Origin: an uncultured Collinsella sp. | GTDB taxonomy: Bacteria; Actinomycetota; Coriobacteriia; Coriobacteriales; Coriobacteriaceae | Length of the DNA stretch: 5,741 nt | Direction: 5' to 3' | Assembly (NCBI GenBank): GCA_900545075.1 | Contig: UQXT01000117.1 | Location: 1 to 5,741 of the forward strand | Shown here: positions 1-5,094 of the stretch, one piece after another | Layout of the letters: each line of letters starts with the position of its first letter | Numbering within the stretch: the first letter of the stretch is position 1 | The notes under the pieces: generated by a model | Seen by the model: only the letters and a program-made list of their open reading frames with translations | Database searches by the model: none | Told to the model about the DNA's origin: nothing | Translations under genes and position numbers: made by a program

Positions 1-1426
1 CGCTCCCTACGCCCACACCGCGGGCGAGCACCTGGCCGCGCTCAAGCAGGCCCTGCCGTTTTCGCTGAGCGACGAGCAGGAGGCCGCGTTCCAGGATATC
101 CTGCACGATATGTGCGATGGTGGGCGCGTGATGAACCGCCTGCTGCTGGGTGATGTCGGTACCGGTAAGACCGCCGTTGCCGCCTGCGCGCTGGCTGTGG
201 CTGCCGATAGCGGCACGCAGGCCTGCGTTATGGCGCCCACGGGCGTGCTGGCGCGCCAATATGCCGATAAGACCGGCCCCTTGCTCTCGCAGGCTGGCAT
301 GTCCTGGGCGCTCCTGACGGGTGCCACGCCGGCGGCCGAGCGCGAGCGGATCCATGCGCAGCTGGAATCGGGCGAGCTCGACGTCCTCTTTGGCACTCAC
401 GCGGTCCTTTCGGATGACGTGGCGTTTAAGCATCTGTCGCTTGTCGTTATCGACGAGCAGCACCGCTTTGGTGTGGGCCAGCGCAATGCCCTGCGTGCCA
501 AGGGGCCGGGTGCCGACTTGCTGGTCATGACAGCCACGCCGATCCCGCGTACGTTGGCGCTCTCGGTCTACGGCGACCTGGACACGAGCATCATTCGCCA
601 TCGACCTGTTCCGGGAGCGGGCGTTACGACACGCGTGCTTACCGAGTCGAGCCGCGACTTGGCCTACGGCGCCATTCGTGAGGCTCACGAAAAGGGCCAG
701 CAGGCCTATGTGATCTGCCCCCTTGTGGAGTCGAGCGACTCGGCCGATGAGCTTCAGGATGTCCCCGGTATCGCTCGCGACGATGAGGGCCGCGTGACCG
801 TCCCCGTGCCGCTGCACGATACGGCAACCGAGCTCGACCGGCTGCGCCTGGCGCTGCCGGGACTTACCATCGAGCGCCTTCACGGCCGTATGCCGGCGGG
901 GGAGAAGGACCGCGTGATCGATGCCTTCAAGCGCGGCGAGATTGACGTGCTCGTATCGACCACGGTGGTCGAGGTGGGTGTCGACGTGCCCAACGCCACC
1001 GTCATGGTCATCGAGAACGGTGAGCGCTTTGGCTTGGCGGCCCTGCACCAGCTGCGCGGCCGCGTGGGCCGCGGCAGCGTGTCGGGCACCTGTCTGGTCA
1101 TGACGCACTCCAAGGGCAACGGTGGCGCGTCGGCGGCACAAGACCGTCTCCAGTCGCTCGAAAAGACCTCGGACGGCTTTACGCTCGCCCAGATGGACCT
1201 GCGTCTGCGCCACGAGGGCGAGATCCTGGGCTACCGTCAGCACGGCGGCGTTACCTTGCGCTTTGTGGACCTGGACGCCGATGAGGATCTTATCGAATGG
1301 GCTCATTTGGACGCGGTCGAGCTCTTGCGGTATGCTTGCAACCTTGACTCCGTGGCGACGCGTCCCTTGCGCGATGCGGTCGCCACGCGCTATCGACATA
1401 TCTTTAAGGAGGTCAGCGGAGGATGA
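1..1426 (+). CDS. recG: ATP-dependent DNA helicase RecG, 3' part (5'-truncated by window edge)
   Basis: RecG is a superfamily 2 DNA translocase that remodels stalled replication forks and Holliday junctions in the cytoplasm. The first whole codon is at base 2, leaving 474 residues; the N-terminal wedge domain lies outside the window. Motifs, in fragment numbering: LPFSLS lead-in at about 18-23, Walker A GDVGTGKT at 50-57, DEQH box DEQHRFGV at 151-158, motif III TATPIPRT at 177-184, motif V STTVVEVGVDVPNA at 319-332, motif VI QLRGRVGR at 350-357, and the C-terminal translocation (TRG) region ending GYRQHG at 410-415. Mfd shares several motifs, but the RFGV after DEQH, the YVICPLVE strand and the short C-terminus fit RecG. 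Oddities: motif Ia reads APTGVLARQY instead of the usual APTE(I/L)LA.QH, the TRG region has RHEGE for RGPGE, and about 20 extra residues lie between YVICPLVE and the LHGRM strand. The stop overlaps the next start (ATGA). Confidence 0.97.
   Translation, partial: APYAHTAGEHLAALKQALPFSLSDEQEAAFQDILHDMCDGGRVMNRLLLGDVGTGKTAVAACALAVAADSGTQACVMAPTGVLARQYADKTGPLLSQAGMSWALLTGATPAAERERIHAQLESGELDVLFGTHAVLSDDVAFKHLSLVVIDEQHRFGVGQRNALRAKGPGADLLVMTATPIPRTLALSVYGDLDTSIIRHRPVPGAGVTTRVLTESSRDLAYGAIREAHEKGQQAYVICPLVESSDSADELQDVPGIARDDEGRVTVPVPLHDTATELDRLRLALPGLTIERLHGRMPAGEKDRVIDAFKRGEIDVLVSTTVVEVGVDVPNATVMVIENGERFGLAALHQLRGRVGRGSVSGTCLVMTHSKGNGGASAAQDRLQSLEKTSDGFTLAQMDLRLRHEGEILGYRQHGGVTLRFVDLDADEDLIEWAHLDAVELLRYACNLDSVATRPLRDAVATRYRHIFKEVSGG
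1407..1412 (+). promoter_or_regulatory. Shine-Dalgarno for rsmD, inside the end of recG
   Basis: AGGAGG lies ten bases before the rsmD ATG. A second purine run, GGAGG at 1418-1422, directly abuts the start and is too close to serve. Both sit in recG coding sequence, which points to translation of rsmD coupled to recG. Confidence 0.6.
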
Positions 1427-2067
1427 GAATCATCGGCGGTGAATGGCGCGGCCGCAAGATCGAAGAGCCGCGTGGGCGCGATGTCACCCGTCCCACGACC
1501 GATCGCGTGCGCGAGGCATGCGCTTCCATGGTCATGTCGGCGTTCGACTTCGATTTGGACGAGGTCCGCGTGCTGGACGCCTTTGGCGGCTCCGGTGCCT
1601 TAGGGTTAGAGATGCTCTCGCGTGGCGCTCGCTCGCTCACCACGTTCGAGATCGATCGCAATGCCTCCCGTCTGATCACCAAGAATATCGAGTCGCTGTG
1701 CCGCGACCACTCTCGTTGGCGCGTCGTTACCGGTGATGTGCTAGTGAGTGCCTCGCGCGGTCGCGTGCCGGGTGGTCCCTTTGATCTGGTCCTGCTCGAT
1801 CCGCCCTATGCGTTTGGCGCCGAGCCGGTCGAGGAGCTGCTGCAAAATCTTTCCCAGCAGGGACTGCTGGTGCCCGGGGCCTTTGCCCTGTTTGAGCATG
1901 CCGCGGCTGATGCGGGCGCTCATCCGGCTGGTTTTGAGACCGTGCGAGAGAAGCGCTACGGCATTACCTCGGTTGACTTGCTGCGCTGGGTGGCCGTGGA
2001 CGAGAACGGCCATGCTGACGAGAACGAAAATGACGAGGATGCGCCTTCGGAGGACACCCATGAATGA
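1423..2067 (+). CDS. rsmD: 16S rRNA (guanine(966)-N(2))-methyltransferase RsmD
   Basis: RsmD transfers a methyl group from S-adenosylmethionine to N2 of G966 (E. coli numbering) in 16S rRNA during 30S assembly. The 214-residue product begins with the family signature RIIGGEWRGRKI, then RPTTDRVREA at 23-32. The Rossmann SAM-binding loop is LDAFGGSGALGLE at 51-63, the acidic end of strand two is FEIDRN at 75-80, and the catalytic DPPY is at 126-129. The usual LF after VREA is absent here (VREACASMVMSAF), though the SAM and DPPY motifs are intact. A strongly acidic, probably disordered tail (about 193-214, rich in Glu, Asp and Asn) extends past the expected end of the fold. The start overlaps the recG stop as ATGA and the 3' end overlaps coaD by eight bases, so the three genes are probably co-translated. 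Confidence 0.95.
   Translation: MRIIGGEWRGRKIEEPRGRDVTRPTTDRVREACASMVMSAFDFDLDEVRVLDAFGGSGALGLEMLSRGARSLTTFEIDRNASRLITKNIESLCRDHSRWRVVTGDVLVSASRGRVPGGPFDLVLLDPPYAFGAEPVEELLQNLSQQGLLVPGAFALFEHAAADAGAHPAGFETVREKRYGITSVDLLRWVAVDENGHADENENDEDAPSEDTHE
2049..2053 (+). promoter_or_regulatory. Shine-Dalgarno for coaD
   Basis: GGAGG six bases before ATG 2060 decides the coaD start. It is embedded in the acidic-tail codons of rsmD. Confidence 0.7.
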
Positions 2068-2557
2068 CACCATCAACCGCGTGATCGTCCCGGGCACCTT
2101 CGATCCCATCACCTTTGGTCACATAGACGTGATCCGCCGAGCCCGCCGCATCTTTCCTAGCGTGATCGTCGCCGTGGCCGAATCGCAGGGTAAAAACGGC
2201 GTGGGTACCACCTTTATGCTCGACGAGCGCGTGGCGCTGGCCCGCGAGGCCCTCGGCGATTTGGACGGCATCGAGGTACTGCCCTTCACCGGTCTGCTGG
2301 TCGACTTTGCACGTGAACAGGGCGCAGGTGCCGTTGTTAAGGGCCTGCGCGCCATGACCGACTTTGAATACGAACTGCAGCAGGCCGACCTCAACTATCG
2401 TCTGGATAACGAGCTGGAGTCTATCTTTGTCATGAGTGCTCCGCAGTACGGCTATATCTCGAGCTCGGTGGTGCGCCAGATCGCGTCACTTGGCAGCGAC
2501 GTGTCGACGTTTGTGCCGCCCAACGTGGTCGAAGCGCTCAAACATCGCTTTTCGTGA
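2060..2557 (+). CDS. coaD: Phosphopantetheine adenylyltransferase
   Basis: CoaD catalyses the penultimate step of coenzyme A synthesis, joining 4'-phosphopantetheine and ATP to give dephospho-CoA and pyrophosphate. The 165-residue product has the normal family length. The nucleotidyltransferase signature PGTFDPITFGH is at 11-21, with the T-x-G-H motif at 18-21. VVKGLRAMTDFEYE at 92-105 matches the substrate-binding segment, and YISSSVVRQ at 132-140 is the ISSSxVR nucleotide-binding motif. The frame stays open far upstream inside rsmD, but ATG 2060 is chosen because GGAGG (2049-2053) precedes it by six bases and the protein then begins just before the conserved first strand (RVIVPGTFDP). The start lies inside the last codons of rsmD (ATGAATGA), typical of translational coupling. 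rsmD-coaD adjacency is a widely conserved pairing. Confidence 0.98.
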   Translation: MNDTINRVIVPGTFDPITFGHIDVIRRARRIFPSVIVAVAESQGKNGVGTTFMLDERVALAREALGDLDGIEVLPFTGLLVDFAREQGAGAVVKGLRAMTDFEYELQQADLNYRLDNELESIFVMSAPQYGYISSSVVRQIASLGSDVSTFVPPNVVEALKHRFS

Positions 2558-2579
2558 CGTTTTTTATTGCCTGGTGGCA

Positions 2580-2590
2580 TGTGGTAAACT
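2580..2590 (+). promoter_or_regulatory. Candidate extended -10 promoter for the coiled-coil gene/yceD pair
   Basis: TGTGGTAAACT contains an extended -10 (TG, one base, then TAAACT, a TAnnnT hexamer). No good -35 lies at the usual distance. The T-rich run at 2560-2565 sits near the -35 position and could act as an AT-rich upstream contact. Initiation near 2597 would give a leader of about 30 bases containing the AAAGGAG ribosome-binding site. The same TGTGGTA string recurs before rpmF. Confidence 0.5.
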
Positions 2591-2613
2591 AGCACGATGA
2601 TATGTTACCTATG

Positions 2614-2620
2614 AAAGGAG
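2614..2620 (+). promoter_or_regulatory. Shine-Dalgarno fixing the start at 2626
   Basis: AAAGGAG sits five bases before ATG 2626. Two in-frame ATGs upstream (2602 and 2611) have no ribosome-binding site at a workable distance, so the shorter protein is preferred. Confidence 0.75.
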
Positions 2621-2625
2621 ACCGG

Positions 2626-3123
2626 ATGCCGGGCGAGAATTTTCCTGGCGACAGGATCGTGAGTCTTGTCGACGAGCTCGAGGGGCTCATCGAAGAGGCT
2701 AAGACGCCGTTCGGCAAGAACGCCCAGATGAAGGTTATCGACGCCGACGTCTTCTTTAACATCCTCGATGAGATCCGCATGAGCTATCCCGAGGAGTGGC
2801 AGAAGTCCCGCCGTATCCTCAAAGAGCGCGAGGAGCTTATGGCCTCCGCCGCCGCTCAGGCCGATTCCATCATTGCCGATGCTCAGCAGCAGGCCCTCAC
2901 CATTGCCGGTGAGCAGGAGATCGTCCGCTTGGCGCAGCAGCAGGCCGACGACATCCGCGACCGTGCCCAGCAGTACGAGCGCGAGACGCGCTATGCCGCC
3001 GAGGATTACGCCGAGCAGGTCTTTACGCACCTCGAGGAGAACCTTAAGAGCCTGACCGGCACCGTCACCCGTTGCCGTCAGCAGCTCAATGAGGGTGCCG
3101 CCCAGCAGAACGGCCAGTGGTAA
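2626..3123 (+). CDS. Coiled-coil protein of the SepIVA/DivIVA-like family
   Basis: The 165-residue product has a globular N-terminal part followed by a long alanine/glutamine-rich coiled coil. The N-terminus (about 10-70) carries a recognisable pattern: IVSLVDELEGLIEEA, then KVIDADVFFNILDEIR, then PEEW..SRRILKEREELM. I recall the same pattern at the N-terminus of mycobacterial SepIVA (Rv2927c), which lies directly upstream of a DUF177 gene (Rv2926c), as this gene does. SepIVA is a DivIVA-like factor needed for septation. Related proteins are often misnamed ATP synthase subunit B because of the helix; no membrane segment or ATP-synthase context is present. The coiled coil (about 71-140) contains two related segments, QADSIIADAQ (78-87) and QADDIRDRAQ (106-115), offset by 28 residues, or four heptads. 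It is shorter than I recall SepIVA being (about 245 residues). The stop overlaps the yceD start. A division or envelope scaffold role is inference from family and position. Confidence 0.85.
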   Translation: MPGENFPGDRIVSLVDELEGLIEEAKTPFGKNAQMKVIDADVFFNILDEIRMSYPEEWQKSRRILKEREELMASAAAQADSIIADAQQQALTIAGEQEIVRLAQQQADDIRDRAQQYERETRYAAEDYAEQVFTHLEENLKSLTGTVTRCRQQLNEGAAQQNGQW

Positions 3124-3677
3124 TGGCTGAGTTCCCGAGCGTTACCGTCGATCTTTCCGAGCAGCTCGAGTTTCCTGGAGATTCGTATCCGCTGACCGGT
3201 AAGGTCGATGTCGCCACCTACACGGTGGGCGAGAAGGAGTATCAGCTGCAGGACGGCATTGCCTATGACGTGGTCTTTACCAACGCCGGCACCGGCGTTC
3301 TGCTCTCGGGTATGGTTCGCGCGCACGCCACCGGCGAGTGCGACCGCTGCCTGGAGCCCGCCTCGTTTGATATCGCCGGCGAGATCGAGGAGTTCTACCT
3401 CTTTGAGGAGCCTGAGGACCCCGAGGCCTACGAAGACGGCTATGAGTTACTGGGCGAGGACCGCATTGTCGATCTGGGTGAGCCCATCAACGACGCGGTC
3501 GTCATGGACACGCCGTTCGTTGTCCTGTGCAAGCCCGATTGCCGCGGCCTTTGCCCCACCTGCGGCATCAATCTCAACGTCGAGCAATGCGATTGTGCCG
3601 CCAAGGCTGAGGCCGAATGGGCCGCTGCCACGGAAAATCCATTTGCAGCATTGAAGAATCTCAAGCTTGACGAGTAA
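3123..3677 (+). CDS. yceD: YceD family protein (DUF177), Cys-rich, probable rRNA/ribosome-linked factor
   Basis: DUF177/YceD proteins sit next to rpmF in many bacteria and are linked to 23S rRNA accumulation; their biochemical activity is not settled. The 184-residue product has the family's beta-rich N-terminal part, a CDRC pair (Cys73, Cys76), an acidic middle (FEEPEDPEAYEDGYE, 94-108), and a C-terminal block LCKPDCRGLCPTCGINLN at 135-152 followed by CDC at 156-158. It ends in NPFAALKNLKL, the usual family ending. Eight cysteines make zinc binding likely, but this is inferred. ATG 3123 is chosen over the in-frame GTG at 3117 because it forms a TAATG overlap with the upstream stop and removes two unneeded residues. 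There is no clear Shine-Dalgarno, so translation probably depends on re-initiation by ribosomes leaving the upstream gene. A separate promoter for rpmF follows immediately. Confidence 0.93.
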   Translation: MAEFPSVTVDLSEQLEFPGDSYPLTGKVDVATYTVGEKEYQLQDGIAYDVVFTNAGTGVLLSGMVRAHATGECDRCLEPASFDIAGEIEEFYLFEEPEDPEAYEDGYELLGEDRIVDLGEPINDAVVMDTPFVVLCKPDCRGLCPTCGINLNVEQCDCAAKAEAEWAAATENPFAALKNLKLDE

Positions 3678-3680
3678 AAC

Positions 3681-3691
3681 TGTGGTAGTAT
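3681..3691 (+). promoter_or_regulatory. Candidate extended -10 promoter for rpmF
   Basis: TGTGGTAGTAT gives an extended -10 (TG, one base, TAGTAT). A near-consensus TTGACG at 3667-3672 overlaps the yceD stop but is only 13 bases from this hexamer. It would fit spacing better with the poorer TATCGC at 3689-3694 (16 bases). Either choice gives a leader of roughly 40-45 bases before rpmF. Confidence 0.5.
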
Positions 3692-3741
3692 CGCTACTTG
3701 CGCGTAATCGCCACACTGGATAGTTCATAAGGAAGGTCACT

Positions 3742-3921
3742 ATGCCCGTACCTAAACAAAAGCAGGGTCGTATCCGCACCCATACCCGTCGTTCCGCCAA
3801 CATGAAGATTTCGGCTGCGGCTCAGTCCACGTGCCCCCGTTGCGGCGCTGTTAAGCTTCCGCACCACGTGTGCCCCAGCTGCGGTTTCTACAAGGACCGC
3901 GAGGTTATCGTTACCGAGTAA
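3742..3921 (+). CDS. rpmF: 50S ribosomal protein bL32, zinc-ribbon form
   Basis: bL32 is a small protein of the large ribosomal subunit. The 59-residue product starts MPVPKQKQGRIRTHTRRS, the standard basic tail of the family. It has two cysteine pairs, CPRC at 31-34 and CPSC at 44-47, forming a zinc ribbon, so this is the zinc-dependent (C+) form rather than the cysteine-free paralogue some bacteria switch to under zinc limitation. It ends GFYKDREVIVTE as expected. Start choice is supported by AAGGAAGG at 3729-3736, five bases before ATG. It follows yceD, the classic yceD-rpmF-plsX order, but its own candidate promoter and a terminator hairpin just downstream suggest it can be made as a separate short transcript. 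Confidence 0.98.
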   Translation: MPVPKQKQGRIRTHTRRSANMKISAAAQSTCPRCGAVKLPHHVCPSCGFYKDREVIVTE

Positions 3922-3924
3922 CTG

Positions 3925-3930
3925 TATACT
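3925..3930 (+). promoter_or_regulatory. Weak candidate -10 element for plsX
   Basis: TATACT, four bases after the rpmF stop, matches five of six positions of the -10 consensus. No convincing -35 is seen. If active, RNA would start near 3937 and pass through the inverted repeat at 3945-3958 and the hairpin at 3962-3988 before reaching plsX. Confidence 0.35.
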
Positions 3931-3944
3931 CTGGATGCGATGCC

Positions 3945-3958
3945 GTTCCAACTGGAAC
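3945..3958 (+). repeat. Inverted repeat in the rpmF-plsX spacer (possible operator or hairpin)
   Basis: GTTCCA and its exact reverse complement TGGAAC are separated by two bases (AC). In RNA this would fold as a five-pair stem with a four-base AACU loop. In DNA it is the size of a dimeric-repressor site. It begins about 15 bases after the candidate plsX -10. No match to a known regulator's site was recognised. Confidence 0.45.
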
Positions 3959-3961
3959 CAC

Positions 3962-3991
3962 AATGGCCGGCTCAATGAGTCGGCCATTTTT
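3962..3991 (+). terminator. Rho-independent terminator/attenuator between rpmF and plsX
   Basis: A 12-pair stem is formed by AATGGCCGGCTC (3962-3973) and GAGTCGGCCATT (3977-3988), with one G-U wobble and a three-base AAT loop, followed by a TTTTT run at 3987-3991. It is the expected shape of an intrinsic terminator on the + strand. The T run ends only four bases before the plsX Shine-Dalgarno, so it controls read-through into plsX. Confidence 0.8.
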
Positions 3992-3995
3992 GTAT

Positions 3996-4001
3996 AAGGA
4001 G
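3996..4001 (+). promoter_or_regulatory. Shine-Dalgarno fixing the plsX start at 4009
   Basis: AAGGAG lies seven bases before ATG 4009 but only one base before the in-frame ATG 4003. The downstream ATG is therefore the likely start, and the protein begins MSNVRV rather than MYMSNVRV. Confidence 0.8.
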
Positions 4002-4008
4002 CATGTAT

Positions 4009-5028
4009 ATGAGTAACGTTCGCGTTTGTGTAGACGTTGTGGGCGGAGACGAGAAGCCCCAGGTTGTCCTCGATGGTATCGAGGCTGCGCTTGCGGCAGA
4101 TCCCAAGATCGAGGTCTTGGCCGTCGGTCCCGCCGAAATCGTCAATCCCTTTGCCGCGGCGCATGCCCGCGTGGAGGCTCTGGAGGCCCCCGACGTCATC
4201 AGCATGGAGGACGATCCCATCCGCGCTGTGATGACCAAGCGCAAGTCCTCGATCGTGCTTGCGTGCCGTGCCATTAAGAAGGGCGATGCGGACGCGTTTT
4301 TCTCGGCCGGCTCGACCGGTGCCATGACCGCTGCCGCCACGGCCTACGTCACGCCGTTTAGGTATTTGGCAGAGGGCAAGAAGCAGCCGGTCCGTCCGTG
4401 CCTGACCAACGCTCTGCCCAATCGCGCCGGCGGCCTGACGGTGCTGTGCGATATGGGCGCCAATCCTGATGTCACGGTGGACGATATGGTGCGCTTCGCC
4501 CAGATGGGTGCTGCCTATGCCCGCGTGGTTTTGGGCATTGAGCATCCGCGTGTGGGCCTGCTTGCCAACGGCACCGAGGACGAGAAGGGCTCCAACTTTA
4601 CCAAGTCGTGCTTCCCGGCTATGAAGGCCGCGGTTCCCGGCTTTGTGGGCAACTGCGAGGGCACCGATCTTACGTCGGGTAATTTTGACGTTGTGGTCGC
4701 CGACGGTATGTCGGGCAACATCGCGCTCAAGGCCACCGAGGGCGCTGCCAAGTTTTTGCTGCAGGAGCTCAAAGGTGCCTTTATGTCTTCGCTCGGCACC
4801 AAGATCGCCGCGCTGCTCATCAAAAAGCAGATGCGCGAGATTAAGGCCAAGCTCTCTGGCGACGCCAAGGGCGGCGCGATTCTTCTGGGCCTGCGCGGCG
4901 TGGTCCTGATCGGCCATGGCGCCACCTCGGTCGAGGCTGTCAAAAACGGTACGCTCGCGGCGGCCGAAGCCGTGCGCGCCGGGCTGGTCGAGAATGTCGC
5001 CAACTCTATGGACAGTATCGTTTTGTAA
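4009..5028 (+). CDS. plsX: Phosphate acyltransferase PlsX (acyl-ACP:phosphate acyltransferase)
   Basis: PlsX converts acyl-ACP and phosphate to acyl-phosphate, the donor used by PlsY for the first acylation of glycerol-3-phosphate. It is a peripheral membrane enzyme. The 339-residue length is normal. Family landmarks: VDVVGGD at 8-14 (usually DAMGGD), KRKSSIVLACRAIKKGDADAFF at 77-98, SAGSTGA at 99-105 (usually SAGNTGA), LCDMGANPD at 146-154, FAQMGAAYARVVLGIEHPRVGLL at 163-185, NGTEDEKG at 187-194 (usually a GEEExKG motif), FDVVVADGMSGNIALK at 226-241, and GGAILLGLRGVVLIGHG at 288-304. The frame is intact with the overall PlsX plan, but several signature positions are changed, probably a lineage-specific form. 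It stands between rpmF and acpP without the fabH, fabD or fabG genes often found there. Expression seems to require read-through of the hairpin immediately upstream. Confidence 0.96.
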   Translation: MSNVRVCVDVVGGDEKPQVVLDGIEAALAADPKIEVLAVGPAEIVNPFAAAHARVEALEAPDVISMEDDPIRAVMTKRKSSIVLACRAIKKGDADAFFSAGSTGAMTAAATAYVTPFRYLAEGKKQPVRPCLTNALPNRAGGLTVLCDMGANPDVTVDDMVRFAQMGAAYARVVLGIEHPRVGLLANGTEDEKGSNFTKSCFPAMKAAVPGFVGNCEGTDLTSGNFDVVVADGMSGNIALKATEGAAKFLLQELKGAFMSSLGTKIAALLIKKQMREIKAKLSGDAKGGAILLGLRGVVLIGHGATSVEAVKNGTLAAAEAVRAGLVENVANSMDSIVL

Positions 5029-5070
5029 GAGCGAGTTAGAGCGCTGTTATGTGCTTCGCGGCGCACGTCG

Positions 5071-5081
5071 TGGGGTAGAAT
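5071..5081 (+). promoter_or_regulatory. Candidate promoter for acpP-rnc
   Basis: TGGGGTAGAAT contains TAGAAT, a good -10 hexamer, in the same GGTA context as the two candidate promoters upstream. No clear -35 is seen at 16-18 bases. Initiation near 5088 would place the palindrome at 5095-5116 at the very 5' end of the transcript. Confidence 0.45.
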
Positions 5082-5094
5082 CAGAACCGTGTCT

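Noticed and set aside
1748..2059. In-frame extension of coaD by 104 codons upstream through rsmD.
   Set aside because: The extra part is an out-of-frame reading of rsmD with no CoaD similarity. The true start at 2060 has a Shine-Dalgarno and gives the normal family length.
2532..2565. Possible terminator after coaD: weak AAGCG/CGCTT stem and the TTTTTT run.
   Set aside because: The stem is only five or six pairs with a nine-base loop, lies inside coaD, and is separated from the T run by several bases. The T run is better explained as part of the promoter region.
2568..2579. Small TGCC-TGGT-GGCA hairpin between coaD and the coiled-coil gene.
   Set aside because: It is only four pairs, lies upstream of the predicted transcription start, and is expected by chance.
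3993..3998. TATAAG as a -10 element giving plsX its own promoter after the terminator.
   Set aside because: Initiation would fall near 4005, past the Shine-Dalgarno, making a nearly leaderless mRNA although a well-placed AAGGAG exists. No -35 is seen.
3694..4917. Long open frame on the minus strand (about 400 codons) opposite rpmF and plsX.
   Set aside because: It mirrors the codon structure of plsX on a GC-rich strand, crosses two well-recognised genes and the terminator, is rich in Ala, Gly, His and Arg without a recognisable domain, and has no ribosome-binding site I can support.
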